A DNA stretch of 64,000 nucleotides from Cryphonectria parasitica EP155 (lineage: Eukaryota; Ascomycota; Sordariomycetes; Diaporthales; Cryphonectriaceae), in NCBI RefSeq assembly GCF_011745365.1, contig NW_024468915.1, positions 2,148,653-2,212,652 on the forward strand. Reading direction: 5' to 3'. Positions 1 through 12,806 of the stretch are shown one piece after another. The position numbers and the translations under genes are program-made. The notes below the pieces were generated by a model. It ran no database searches and had not been told where the DNA came from. It saw only the letters and a list, made by a program, of their open reading frames with translations. Numbering within the stretch: position 1 is the stretch's first letter; every line of letters starts with the position of its first letter.

Positions 1-3000
1 GAGCTAGCATTCTCGCTCCCTGGGTTATCTTAAATGTAATCATGCAAGTGAGTAGCAAGCCTCGACAACCATGAAGCCAGTGCGCACATGCATCATGCCT
101 CGTAGCCCCCGCATTCCCTGGCCTTTTAGTTGATGCTACCTATTTTGCCGATCCTTTAACGACTGAAATGAAAACAGACCGGATGGATGTCTTATTCGGA
201 TTTGTGTTGACAGCATGTGACAATCGCTTGGCCTTCCACATTGAGTCTTAGCGAGCCTTAGACTACCCCTTGAATCATGTAATTCTTCAAAACCTGTCTC
301 CACCCAAACATTACAGGAAGTCACTTTGCATCCAACATTGAAGGAAGCTCAGGTTAGGGTTGTTGTGGCCGAGCTAGAAGGTCATTTGGGCTCTGGAAGG
401 ATCAACAGTGTTTAGATGAAAGTTTCCAGGGTCAGCCAGCCTTATTTACAGAGTACTTCTTTGGCATCTTCAACATCATCATAATACTAACTATACATTC
501 TTCTTCTGGCTGTATATCTCTCTCTCCCTGGCAATTCTGTGCTCACCAACTGTAAACATATGTAACAGCTGTTTGCACAGCTGCTTCTCCTTTCTCTGAA
601 TACAGGACGAGCCACCCGAATAAGCACCCTTACTGCCATAGACTGAGGCCACGGAATTGGGTACTAGACGCGATACGTTAGGCAGTCCAGTGACGACAAG
701 AGACGCAATACAATGCAAAACTTCGATATTGTGGCTCATCTGCCCTTCATTCTACCTCATCAGCTTTCGACCAACACGTAAGCTAATAATTTACCCAGAG
801 CGCGAGTCTTATGGCGGTTAGTCGTCGATGGATCGAGAACGGTGACAAGTAGCGCCGCTCGTAGCGCTGGTGGCTTTCAATGGCTTGCAGCAGGTCGAAT
901 CTAGAATGTGACGTTCGTCTCACCCCCTCTGTGCGCGTTTGTTTTTGGCCGGATTTGTCAGGGGTTTAAACTCTTCGGGCGTAGCAGTCCGTCCAGACAG
1001 GCAACGCTCGATCTTCGCGATGCTGTGGCTGATCGACTTGCAGATTTTAGGTGTGACAGCTGGACCTGACCTGGAACTCGGGCGCCGAAAGAGGCTGGAG
1101 GAGAAACGAGAATCTGGGCGAGCCATTGGTCAGCTCTTCTGACATTTGTTGATCGTCACTATGGATGTCATCACGTCTTTGATTTTCATCTGAATGACGA
1201 CAAGAAAGCAGCAAGCGCCATCATGTCCAGGAGCAGCCTCCTAGAGGACGATTGGTGTGGTAACAAAGGAAGAGCGAGGAGCAGAAGCAGCACCCGTTTG
1301 GTCTGCACGCACCCGCGATGTTTGCTCAGGCTCAACGCCATCCAGCCCCCTCACGAATATCGGCATCGAGCATCGGAAAAGGTGGGAGGGATTAGTATTC
1401 GTTGCATGCTGTTCCATCACACAAGGTAATCAATTTTCTCCTCCTCTTCGAGAACAGAATACCCCTCGTCGGTTGCAGATCCAAACAAGCGAGGCAGCTG
1501 ATGGGCTTTTTAGCCCGGATCGAACACAATCTATTAACGCAAGACATCACCAGGACATTTGACCTGTCACAGTGGCGTTGGTACAGCCACTTGATTTTCT
1601 AGGCCCCGGAGTTGCTAAAGAGACAGATCTGAGACCTCGAACGGCCGAGTCTCGCATACATCATGATGTGATCGAGATTCGCTCCTCTCTGCCCATCGGC
1701 TTGCTTCCTTCACGTCCGGCCCAACTATCCTGTCTTTGAGCAGGGTCAGGTCAATCACTAAATTTTAGGCCCTCAACCTTCTCCAAGTAAATGGTCTAGT
1801 GCAGCCCAAACCTACAGGTCGACTTCATGACCTGACAAAGTGGCCATGATGCGCCGTGTCGGGGAGCTGAGGCCCCTTGAAGATCTCTTGTCAAGGCCTG
1901 CATGGCGCTATTTGGCGGTTTAGTAATCTCATTTCACACGTCTAATACATAGTATAATACGGTCAGGTATGTTTGTGCAACAAGGCTGCTGGGCAAAGAT
2001 GCACGCAGCCGATGTGCATGCACTGTCATCATCTTTCGCTTTGTCCAATCACACGTCTTACGACGCATCGCAGATTCTCCTCAACTCATTGTCCCGAATG
2101 ACCAATGTAACGCCGGAGTCGCTTCCGTCCTACATCTTCTATCCAATCAGTCCTGGACTCGCAGTGGTACAAGTAGATTAATCTCGACACATCGACGCCG
2201 ATGCAACGGCCTCGACCCGCGTCCACCCTGTCCGTTCCCGCCGTCGGCTGTGAACCCATTGGATACTTTGAATGAGTATAGCAGCTCTGTGCTGCACGTT
2301 TCGGCACACAGCAGCTAAAATTCGCTCGTGTTGACCAACGAATTTTTGCATAAGAAGGGACCAGTATGTCTGCAGCAGTCCATAGCATCCCAGCGCCTGA
2401 TTGTCTCCTGCACACTCGCTTGGCCATGTCGACGCGGCGATGTGCAGATCCAGGGACATGGTTGAATGAGGCCATGGATGCCTTTCCCTCACATATTCAC
2501 TTTTCTTCTCTCGAGGGGCGCATTGCCAAGTGTGCTTGTGTACCCTTTTGCTAACCACCTTTATTCTCTCCAGCTTGAACGTGAGGTTTGCTCCGGTCAT
2601 CCTGGCCATTACAGCGGCCGGCAAGACATTCAAAACAATCTCGATTCGTTTTCGTAACACAGTTTTGTGAAGGGGCAACAGCCTGCCTGGGGATGCCAGG
2701 CTTCCTTGGTCTGCAGTCTCGCCTTTACCTCCATGGTTCCTGCGAGAAGCTCTCTCAGCGCCAAGGTATCACACCGTACACTTGTACTGCTTTCTGCATC
2801 CCGTATTCCGGGCGTTTTCAAACGTGTTTCTGCGATGTTCGGGTGGCTTTGCCCTCACCATGATCACTTTGTAACCGTCACGTTTTTGCCACCGTTTTCT
2901 CACAATTGATTCGTACGGCCACTCCGCCGATGTGTAATGTAAGGCTCGGTCGCAAACGCAAAACGGCCTTCCTGGAGATACACATTTTCCACGGCCTTTG

Positions 3001-3714
3001 GCATGCAGGCAGGCAAGATGGCACACAGGCTGTACCGCCTGATCGGAACCATCGTCGTACTCCGCACAATGACCCTCTGCGGCGGGCAGCTTCCCATGAC
3101 AATACATTAGACGCGGCCAACATTTATTAAATCCTCCCCTCTCCCCTTCTGGCTTGCATCTGGCAGTCCTGAGAGCCTCTTCTTCCCCACTCACACTTCG
3201 CCAATGTACATGCTGTGGCTTGTTTGACGGTCACTGGCAGCTAATACTCGTCAACTGGAAACCAAAGAGCCTACCGGCATTTCTTTGACCTCAAAAGAGA
3301 TCAACAGCAGGCATCTTGTTTTTGAGCTAGATATTAAGAACAAAAGGCTTCGACACCCGTCACCCGCAATCCCTGGGCCTGGCGGTCATCCTTTTGACAT
3401 TGGGCTTGATCAAGACGATCTGACCCTCGTCCACCACCAACAACTTCCACCACTTATATTACGCACACACGCCCGATCAACGAGCGAGCCATTGTTCTCC
3501 ATTTTCACCAAATCTTGGTTCCTATACCTGGCAATACACTATCATAGAAACGATTACTACTACTCCCTCGTTGACTTCCCCCAACCCATCAGGAGAGGCG
3601 CAAAGCCACCCGTGTTTTTTCCTTCCCTGCCCTGTTCCGCCGCTCACGCCTTTTCTTGATTAAATTTATCTTCTTTATATTTTCCCAGTCCTGTCCGGAT
3701 CACTAACACTCACA
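1..3714. other. Gene-poor left flank and GPCR upstream region
   Basis: I find no gene here that I can support. The open frames are short, overlap on both strands (for example several between 2086 and 3194 on the minus strand), often lack an ATG, and show no recognisable domain or convincing splice partners. The last ~500 bases before the receptor start at 3715 become pyrimidine-rich, which fits the promoter and leader of that gene. An 82-codon minus-strand frame at 491-739 starts with ATG but has no other support. Confidence 0.6.
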
Positions 3715-5135
3715 ATGGACGTCCCTCTCGCCGAGGACCGCGAGTTCGCCATGTTGGATGAAGATCAGATCAACACACTCAATGCTGTCGAGCGCATGGG
3801 CGCCTCACTGTCGCTCACCGGGATCATTCTGATCTTCATCACGTTTGCAATATTCAAACGCCTCCGGACTATACCCAACACCTTTATCTTTTTTGCTTCG
3901 ATTGCAAATATTGGGGCCTGCGTTGCCTGCATGATAGGATATGATGGGATTGTGGCTATGAACCAGGATCGATCATCTCCTCTCTGCCAGGCACAAGGCT
4001 TCATTTTTGAATGGTAAGTAATAGAGGATTAGACATCACCCACCACTCATCACAGTTGAACAGTTCTATCAAGCTGACAATTTTGAGTTCCTCCCATCTA
4101 GGTTTATGCAGTCCGATCCTTGGTGGTCCTTCGCGATGGCCATCAATGTCTACATGGTCTTCTTCATGTCCTGTAATCCTACGACCTTTCGACACTACCT
4201 ATGGCTATATTGTATAATCTGCTACGGTCTTCCAGCGATACCGGCCTTTATATTTCTCTTTGTACGTATGCCAAAGGGTCTTATATACGGTGACGCCGTG
4301 GTAAGTTTGCCCCCCTTACATTCCCTTCGATTTTGTCAATCAAAGTAGCCAGTCCTTGCTGACAGCTTGTGTGTCTTCTTCTTCTTCTTCGGTGGCTGTA
4401 GCTCTGGTGCTGGATAGCGTCTCAATGGAACGCACTGCGGATCTATTCCTATTACCTCCCGATCTGGATCTGCAGCGTTTTGTCTGCCGTCATTTACTTT
4501 GCCGTGGGCTATCATGTGTTTCACCAGCGCAATCAGCTGCGGAACCTGTCACTGAGTAACCAAGGCAAGGACGCGATGAGGGAGGATTCCGATCTGCGAG
4601 ACTCGGCAGAAAAGGTGTGTCACGCGTGTTTCCTTGCGTATCGTTGCTTCCATCGAGTTGATCTCTTCAGCGCCCGGCTGCGTGTCCTTCCTTTGCTTCC
4701 CTTACTGAATAAAGACAACTGGCCCCTGCTATTTGATCATGCTAGTGTACTTTTGACGGCTTCACAATCATGATGACTCGTTCGATATTTTTCTTTGTTT
4801 TAAATGGTGGCGCGGTCTTGTGTTGATTCACCCACCTCGATTAACAACATGCCTCGAAACAACACCTCTTTCTTCACTTTTGCCTGCCCACTTCCGAAAG
4901 ATCAACATGGCTGTCGTCTCTTGAAACAACACTTAATTCTTCGATGGCGATCGATCGATCGATACTAATGGACAAACTTTTGTCTCACTAGAATCTGACG
5001 TCTCATTCCGGGTCGGGTTACTATGGAACCGTGACAACCGAAGTGCAAGTCACCAGCGCAGCGATCTCGCCCAACTCCTTGCCTGCCTACGTCAATCCTT
5101 TCCAAACTGCGGCAGAACAACAGAAGAAGAAACAA

Positions 5136-5181
<46 letters not shown>

Positions 5182-6326
5182 CTTCCTCCTCCACTGGCAT
5201 CACACAGGCCCACAGCTCAGCACTAGATGGACAGCCAGGCGAGCGCCCAGCCCTTCACATAGACACGACAGGAGAGTCGCCACGTGCCGTAACGCCAGCC
5301 CCCAACGCACCAGGTGCCCTCTCTCCTATCCAGGCACACAATTACCCATGGTCATTAGAGTCAAACTACTGTTCTACTGCAGGACCTGATGTCGAATCGA
5401 CTGCTCCAACACTCGTCAGCAGCAGTTCCACAAGCTTTGCCTTTCCGCTTCCACCAGCCCATCAACACACGAACAACACTTCCTACAACAACAACAACAA
5501 CAACAACAACAGCAGCACCTTCGAGGCGACCAACTGCGGCTTCAACACAACGCAGTATACCTCGATATCCGCAGACCCCTCCGCCTCAGCAAAGGATGAC
5601 CGCGGTCCCTCTCCAACACGGCTCCTATCGCCCATCTCGAGACGGTTTACGAATGAGGATCAACTGCACCACCCACAGCACCGCCGCAGCAGCAACAGCA
5701 ACAGCAGCGGCGTGGACAAGAGCAAGACGAACAGCAGCAAAAACATCTTCCGAAGCGTGTCGCACGGCACGAGGCGGTTCGGGCAACGGCTGAGGCACAT
5801 GGACCCCGTGAAGCTGGCGTACCTGCGCACGTCGTTTGTCTTTGCCATCTCGATCCTCGTGACATGGACGCCCTCGTCCATCAACCGCGTGTACACGCTC
5901 ATCTATCCAGACAGAGCCTCGTACGGGCTCAACATCGCCGCTGCCGTGGTGCTGCCGCTGCAGGGCGTCTGGAATGCCGTCATCTACTTCACCACCTCGT
6001 GGAGCATCTTTCTGGAGGAGATGGACGCCACCCCGTGTGGGCGGCGCGTGCTGGAGTTCCTCCATATCAGCCCCAGCAGTGAGGACCTCGAGACCGGGCA
6101 GAGCGGCGGCAGTTTTGCGCTCGGGTCGTCGGCCAGATCGCCCAGGAGCGAGATGGGGCGGAGCAGGAGGCTGGACGGCGAGAGCCGTGACGGGGATGAA
6201 GGGGTCGAGCTGCAAAGCCCGTTGTCGTCGCCCGTGGTCTCGCCGGTTGTCACGCCTCGACGGCCTCAGCCTGTGAGGATGAGTACTATGAGGGTCACTC
6301 AGAAACAGCTAGACCAGCTGAACTGA
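3715..6326 (+). CDS. cAMP-receptor-like (Dicty_CAR) seven-transmembrane GPCR with poly-Q/poly-N third loop
   Basis: Predicted exons are 3715-4013, 4102-4300, 4402-4614 and 4992-6326, giving 681 aa. Introns have GTAAGT/GTGTGT donors and AG acceptors; the last (377 bp) has a TACTAAT branch point near 4964. Seven hydrophobic segments can be read. TM1-TM5 lie in residues ~33-206, including FIFFASIANIGACVACMIGY and YLPIWICSVLSAVIYFAVGY; TM6 and TM7 lie near ~515-570, with the conserved WTPSSINR motif and GVWNAVIYF. This layout matches fungal cAMP-receptor-like GPCRs, plasma-membrane nutrient or stress sensors coupled to heterotrimeric G proteins. The ligand is unknown. The third cytoplasmic loop is very long (~300 residues), with Q16 at 285-300, an N8 tract and many Ser/Thr. 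The C-terminal tail is Ser/Arg-rich. Family assignment is strong; exact exon 4 acceptor is slightly less certain. Confidence 0.88.
5133..5180 (+). repeat. Coding (CAA)2(CAG)14 microsatellite, Q16
   Basis: Sixteen consecutive Gln codons lie in exon 4 of the GPCR, inside the third cytoplasmic loop. Fourteen are pure CAG, so length polymorphism by slippage is likely. A second trinucleotide tract, (AAC)8 coding N8, follows at 5487-5510. Confidence 0.97.
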
Positions 6327-6774
6327 TCGAGGCGCAGCTATCTTGGTGGTAGTCAGATCAGGGAGACGACGCCACGTTTCTTCTTGCCTGGAATTCACTA
6401 CCAAGAGTTCAACTCACATTTACTTGTCTGTTTCAGATCTTTTCTTCTTCTTCTTCTCCATATAGAGATAGATTGATTCCTGACGCTGGTCAGTCAGATC
6501 GATCCATCAGGGACGAGGACTCACGTTCCTCTCAAGAAATCGCTTTGTCGGAACGGAAACATGTGGCATGATTTGTGCGTTGCTGGCAACAACGAGGGTA
6601 TCAATGAAAGAAACGCAAACTTGAAAGCAAAAATAACGAGTTGATGGAATTCTGTAATTATTCATGATAGTTTTGAGTACAAATACATAAATCAATAGAA
6701 TGAAAAGACAGAAGAAAAGAAGAGAGGGATTTACCTATTTTCTAGTTCTGTTTCTCTCCCCCCCTTGGCTCTTT
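6327..6774. other. Convergent 3' region between the GPCR and the GH gene
   Basis: The receptor (+) and the hydrolase (-) end here tail to tail, so this should hold both 3' UTRs. It has CT-rich and AT-rich patches (around 6437-6470 and 6600-6720) but no coding signal. Confidence 0.6.
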
Positions 6775-9548
6775 TCATTCGACGACAATGGCATCAATCC
6801 AAGGCGTCCCATCCACCTGAAAGATAGTCACCACATTGCCCCCTTTCAACATATCCACCATCAACGTCTGCTTCCCGTCCCCAGAGAACGTCACCGTCTG
6901 GTTCGACAGCCAGTTGAGCTGCACCTGCACAGAGCCACTGCCACCGCCTACAACGGTCAACGATGTCTGCCCCGAGTCCTCGTCGTCTGGCGTCCGCACA
7001 TTCGCCAGCTCGACCCAGCCGCCCGTCCCAAGACTCACTCCGCCGTTCTCGATTGTGCCATTGAGCCCCTTGGGCGTGCCCTCAAAGGCCCCTATGAAGG
7101 TGCCAATCACCCCGTCCTCGGCCTCATAGCGTGGTCCTGTGGTCGGCTCGACCCAGATCTGGATCTCACTGACTGCCGTCGTGTACCGCAGCTTATCGCT
7201 CAGCGTGACCTCCAGCAGGTCCGTCTCGACGAAGAAGCCCGTGCTGCTGCTGCTGCTGCTGCTGCTCGAGTTCGAGACCGTGCTGACATTGTCGCTGCTG
7301 CTGGTGTTGCTGCCCAAATCAGAGAAGAAGACCGTGTTCAGTGCATTGGGAACGCAGTCGGTCCAAGGGTTCTCGAACGCAACGACATTGCCGGTCCTGC
7401 CGTCCGTCACTCGGATGCCGGCCGGACAGTCGGCCACACCACCCCTCTCGACGTCGGCGAAGATGGCCAGGCTGATGCTTGTCATGTTGCGAGCGCGCGG
7501 GAGGGTGATGGTGATTGTGCTGTAGGGAAACTCGCTCTGGTTGTTCGTCCAGCGGTTGTCGGGGGTTGTGTCGTACCAGAGAAGGCCGTCGTTCATCTTC
7601 CAGGGCGGGTAGGGGCCTGTGTCGCCGTTGGGGATGAGGTTCCAGTCGGCGGTTACATTGGGCAGGCCGTAGGGTGCTGTTTATTACACACAAAGATGAG
7701 TTGATTATGCCGCCCTTTTTTGTATTATTCACGTTGGAGCGTTTCCTGTTGCAAAAATGAAACAGAAGGACATATGCAGCAACTTACAATTCGGATTTGC
7801 CAGGATGTTTTGCCATTCGGGCTGGCCGGCCAAGGTTTGGGCTGCTTCGGTCGTGTTAAAGGGTAGTGTTGCGTTGACAATGGCGCTCAAGTTGGACTGG
7901 TGGTAGAACAGAGTGCCGTTCGAGTAGATGCTGAGACCAGCCGAGACATTCGCGTAATGGCTACCGTACTGGTCCCAGATGAGGGACAGAAGTGTGCCGT
8001 GGTAAGGCAGGGACTCGACCGCGAAATATGACCAGTTACTTGGGATCAAAGGTTGCAGTATCAAATTATCTCCTAGATCTGGCACGAGACCAATTAGGTT
8101 GGTGAAGATGTTGTCGATGTACGTCGAGTGCAGATAGTTCTCGCTATGGTTCGTCGTGTCGCCCGACCACATGTCGATCGTGGGGTAGTGCGATTCGGCA
8201 GTGTATGGCTTGCCGTCTTTGTAGTTGGTCCGCGTGTATTTGCTCAGCTCCTGGTAGAAGAGCGCTGGCGTGATGGTGCTGCTCAGGCCGTCCCTGGCGA
8301 TCCGTGCGAGGGTCCCCAGGTAGACTGAGGTCGAGAACGGCCAGCTCTGCCCCTGCCAGAGACAGCAGTACGTTGTATTTTTGAGGGCTGTGTAGTACGG
8401 GCTTGTCTGCTCCAGAGTCGTCGGCCCAAAGTCTGTTAAGAAATGCTCTGTGTCGAGCCCGGCGGCGAGACCGTCGATGTACGTCTGGTTGGTGCCAATG
8501 CCGAAGCGATAAGGGAAATACCCAATGAGCTCACGGCCTTCGCAACGCAGGTTGGTGCCCTCAACGACGTCGATCCAGAAGTTGAGCTCAGCGCTGTACA
8601 TGAGATTTTCCATCTTGCTGTAAAGATCGTTGCCGTAGTCCGTCCAGGTCTGGGCCAGAGCTGAGCTAAGATTATTCATTAATAACAGGTCAGATTGAGA
8701 GAGAAATAAAGAAGAAAAGTCCACACATACTGGCCAGCCAGTTCAGCAACTTGTCCAATCGCCCAGGCATTCGCCACCATGTAGGCATTAAAGCTGGGCC
8801 TATACGTCTCTGGACCAAGCCAGATCAAATCATAATCATTCCCACCGCCCATGCTGGACGACAGCCCAAAGTCATTCCACACCTGCATGGGGCCTCCCCC
8901 AGGACCACCCACGAGGAACCCAGGCAGACTGTACTCCTGAGCGTCCGAGAGAGGCGTGCGGTGGTAAAGCCCAGTGGTGTTGTCCCTGGTGCTGTTCCAC
9001 AGATTGTAGCTCTCTATCATTCCGTCTAGCTGACCCACTAGGAAGGAGACATGGCCGGTTGCCTGTGCGTGTTCTAGAATTGCCCTCTGCATGTAGTGCG
9101 TATAGCTGATGCCCGAGAGTTTCTCTACACCACCGCGGGTATACTCCTCGATGAGGTTCTTGATGTAGTTGGTGTCCCGCAGCCAACGAAGCTCGACGAC
9201 ATGATGCGGCGCCGAGTCTGGGATGGTCTGGAACTTGGAGGCCCACGACACTGGGTGGATGAACTCGGTCACGACCCAACCATGGCCCTCGTGTGCCCAT
9301 TTTATATGCCGCTTGATGACGCTGGCGCGATAGTAATAGACATCTTGGATCGATGGCTCAGGCACATCGATGAACGGGATGTTGTCTAGATACCATTGAT
9401 GATCATCTAGGCCGTCGAGGTAGGATTCATGATCCAGGAAGCTGGTGGTCTGCAAGTATGCATCTGTAGGTGGATATGGTCTCTCATTCTGGGCCTCTAC
9501 GAGCGCGAGACCAGCCACAAGTGACACAGCAAGACTTTGCAGCTTCAT
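6775..9548 (-). CDS. Secreted (alpha/alpha)6-barrel glycoside hydrolase, MGH1/GH63-like, with C-terminal beta domain
   Basis: Three exons (9548-8731, 8665-7788, 7676-6775) joined by 65- and 111-bp GT-AG introns give 865 aa. A 19-20 aa signal peptide (MKLQSLAVSLVAGLALVEA) and many N-x-S/T sites point to secretion. The central part has features of six-hairpin glycosidases of the mannosylglycerate-hydrolase/GH63-like superfamily. They include FNAYMVANAWAIGQVAELAG, the WPFSTSVYLGTLARI stretch and, near the barrel end, LQPLIPSNWSYFAVESLPYH followed by a domain reading GTLLSLIWDQYG. The last ~190 residues (ending WIDAIVVE) look like a beta-sandwich or carbohydrate-binding module, interrupted by a poly-Ser linker. 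Substrate cannot be told from sequence; plant or fungal cell-wall oligosaccharides are plausible. I could not fix the catalytic acid and base by eye. Confidence 0.82.
7242..7266 (-). repeat. Coding AGC repeat (poly-Ser)
   Basis: A CTG/AGC trinucleotide run encodes about ten consecutive Ser residues in the C-terminal domain of the secreted hydrolase. It probably forms a flexible, possibly O-glycosylated linker. Confidence 0.9.
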
Positions 9549-10327
9549 GATACATTCATCCAGGTCAACAACGGACTTGTAGAGAGAGAGAAAGAAAAAG
9601 GGATAGACTGATTGATCCTACCTGTACCTAAGTAAAACAGAATCAACATCTTTTTCCCCATACCCTCCTGCAGACTTTTAATTCTTGGAACCAGCATCAA
9701 TGGGTCTCGCCACATCGGTTAGCACGGATGACGATGGGTTCATCCTTATACTCCCCGTCTAGGTTCATTTACTGTAAGTTCTGGGGCATCTTTTAGGCGC
9801 GCCTATCATAGTTCGACCAGCTTCGCTTCGTCAGCAATTGTGGTGACATTGGATTGTCGCTACTAGGATTGCAAGTAGGCAAGGTAGAAAATAGTGATCG
9901 TCATCATGCGGGGAAGAGATCGATAGAAGAGACCTCGAGCAGGGGCTGCACTGCAGCTAAACAAGATGGGACGAACTGCTAAACTCTTCTAAATACATCC
10001 TTAGAAAGGAATCAAAATAAGTCGTTACATTCATTTCATCCCTTATGAAGTGACCAATCAATACTGTGATACCTAATTTGAGTTTACTCTTGTTTGCCTT
10101 TGCGACCAATACATTTGAGAAGCAGTGACGAACAACAGAATTATAAGATTTATCCCGACCAAGGATAGCAAAGTCATCTTCTCGTTCTATGATATCGACT
10201 GATTCTTTGTGATAATCACTACATCTACATATTCGCCCTCGTCACCATGTTCTTCGTTACCACGTTGAAGGCTTGCATTCCACACAAGAAAGATCGATGC
10301 CTTTATCTGAGCACGAAATCCGCAACC
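9549..10327. other. Upstream region of the secreted GH gene; 3' region of the ADH gene
   Basis: No open frame of note is present. The first ~150 bases on the minus strand contain CT-rich leader-like sequence (AGAGAGAGAAAGAAAAA on plus at ~9579-9599), expected just upstream of the hydrolase start. The remainder is AT-rich and looks like ordinary intergenic DNA. Confidence 0.6.
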
Positions 10328-11667
10328 TCATACATTGTCAAGGCTGATCACATACTTTCCTTGCACCTGTAGGTAATAACATGTTAGTACAATTTTGTGC
10401 AACCCACCGAGGTCAAATCTTGTACGCAGGGATATTGAGTATAATGTGCTCACCTTGCCCTTCACAACATCGTCCATCAGCTCCGTCATCTTCTCGAGCT
10501 CGGCCCACTGCACCTTGGGCGTGACGAGACCCCTTCGGACAAACTCAAGAGCCTCCAGCGTATCTCTGCGCGTGCCGACCGACGTGCCAATGACCTTGAA
10601 TCCAGATGCGATGAACTGAAGCGGGTGCATCGAGAAGACCTGCCCAGGCGGTGGAATGCCCACGCACACGAGCGTCCCAAACGGCGCGAGCATCTCTATA
10701 GCCGTCTGGTACGCAGCGCCCACACCAGCACAGACAAGCACAGCGGGCGCTCCCAGCCCGCCCGTCAGCCTCTTCACCTCGGCTGCCGCGCCCACACTCT
10801 TGACCTCTGCGCTGGTGATGTCCACAAAGTGCTCTGCGCCCTCGCCCAGCGCAAACCGCGCCTTCTCCTTGCCTGCATCGACCGCAATCATCCTGTACCC
10901 CATCGCCTTCCCAAACGCCACCACAAACGCACCCACGCCGCCGCCACCACCGCTCACAGCCACCCACTGGCCCGGATACAAGCCATCGCACGACTTGAGC
11001 GCCTTGTAGGCCGTGACGCCGCCGCAGAGCACAGGGGCAAGGTGCTCGTCGGGCACGCCGGCAAACGAGTCCGGGATGCGCAGGAGATAGCGGGCCGGCA
11101 CGAGCGTGTACTGCGCAAAGGTGCCGTCGCAGTGCTGACCCGAGTGCGGCTTGGCGGCACAGCGCGTCTCGCCGTCGCGCGCGAGGTTGGTGCAGAAGGC
11201 GCACCGCCCGCAGAAGTCGCGCGTCCAGGCCACGCCGACGCGCTGGCCGGGCGTGATGGACGGGTCGAGGCTGCCGACGTTGCTGCCCAGCGCCTCGATG
11301 CGGCCGACGCCCTCGTGGCCTAGCACGGCGCGCGTGGGGCCGAGGTGGCCTGCTGCCTGGGTGCAGTCGGTGCCGCAGAGGGAGGTGAGGTTGAGCCGGA
11401 CAAGGACCTCGTTGGGGCCCGGGCGGGGCTTTGGGAGGATTTGGACTTCCAAGGCTGGGGGAATGCCTTGTACCTGTGTGTTTATAGCATTAGTCAATGG
11501 GGATTTTTTTTTGGAGAATCTGAATCAATAACTGCGTTGGATAAACTTGGTTGCACTTATATGCCTCATACAAATCATTTGTCCCTGTGGACGACGACTT
11601 CGGATGTGTCTCGAAGCAGAGTGAAACTTACCGTCAAAACGGCGGCTTTGTAAGTATCGGCCTTCAT
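10328..11667 (-). CDS. Zinc-dependent medium-chain alcohol dehydrogenase
   Basis: Exons 11667-11632 (12 codons), 11473-10454 and 10366-10328 join in phase 0 to give 364 aa. Without the short first and last exons the protein would lack the usual MDR ends; the joins read AAVLT|VQGIPP and VVKGK|VQGKYVI. Catalytic zinc ligands are visible: C45 in SLCGTD, H65-E66 in GHEGVGR, and the Cys of PVLCGGVTAYKA. The structural zinc lobe has C100-x2-C103-x2-C106-x10-C117; the last spacing is three residues longer than the common x7. A Rossmann loop GGGGGVGAFV binds NAD(P). The family interconverts primary alcohols and aldehydes, usually in the cytosol. No clear targeting peptide is seen. It lies between a secreted hydrolase and a bZIP gene, all on the same strand. 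Confidence 0.92.
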
Positions 11668-12806
11668 TCTGAAGCGACGAAGAGGGCACAATCAAAGTGA
11701 ATCTGTCTCTCTGAGGGTCGCAAATACGATGCGATCAACAGTCAATCTTGTTTTACTTCTTGATCTTGCTGTGCAACTCGCGCTCTCTGTTTCCCACAGG
11801 CCGGTGGCTACTCTACAGATACTGATGCTGTGGGCCAGTCTTATTATAGCTTCTTGCTACAAAGTGGTTATCGCGTGCTACTGTTACATCGGAATCAGAA
11901 TCCGGAATGTCCTGTTCCAACGTGCATAGCGGTATAAGTTTTACCCTGAGATGCCAAGCGCCCCCTGTAGGCGTCTCGAGAAGCACCCTTTGGGCATAGT
12001 TAAGTGGCTTGCCGGCAATCAACATGACCCCGTGGACTAATGATTTTCTCAGTTGGGCGTGAACGAGGCAAGCTGGGCAACGGCCAAGCCAGGTCAAGCC
12101 GGGTCAAGCCAAGAAATATACCGAGACTAGGTGACAAAATCTGGGGGAATAAAGTTTGAACGATGAGGAGAAGAGATGCGCTACTGCAGGGACTCTTTTT
12201 TGGTCGACTAGAACCAGGCATTCCTTACGTTTTGGCTGGCTGAGGAAACTCTTATCAGTGCAGATTGTCCATAGAACTTCTTCAACAACAGATAAGGTCG
12301 GAGGGGTTGCTGGGCAGCTGTTTTGCTATTTCAACACCACTCTGGTTATGTCCTTGTCCTTGTTTTTGTTTTTTATCTCTCAAGATTTTAGAGGGCCAGG
12401 TGACACAGTATCGAATAAGGTGGCCAGCAGCGTTGTAAAGATACGTGTTAGCAAATAATATTGATAATTTACCTCTATGCTGCCAACAGTCCCATAATCT
12501 CTCATGCGCTTCATGAAATCCTCAGCTAGAGAAAAGAGATGTATCTGCATTACATGAGCTGCATCACTCTCCAATCGCACCCTTTCTCCTCTATTTACAA
12601 CAATGATCCATCACTATAGTCGCAGGGTCCATCAGCATTGCGGCTCGCTCCTTGCAAATCCAACCCTCATAATGTTGTAGTGCGCTACTTGTCAATCAAG
12701 AGAGGATCCAATCTAGTTTTTTTGATCTACAGAGGCTCAACCCAGCATGGCTGATTTGCTAGTTCTATAACAACAATAATAATACAATACAAGCACCCAA
12801 CTTCCA
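11668..12806. other. ADH upstream region and bZIP 3' flank
   Basis: I see no gene. Open frames are short and lack known motifs. A direct triplet at about 12088-12112 (AGCCAGGTCAAGCCGGGTCAAGCCAAG) repeats a GTCAAGCC-like unit about 430 bp upstream of the ADH start, and could be a factor site. The segment near 12765-12790 is AT-rich (AATAATAATACAATAC) and may hold the bZIP polyadenylation signal. Confidence 0.5.

Noticed and set aside
2086..3194. Overlapping minus-strand frames of 129-166 codons upstream of the GPCR
   Set aside because: Several lack an ATG, overlap each other in different frames and have no recognisable motif or splice structure.
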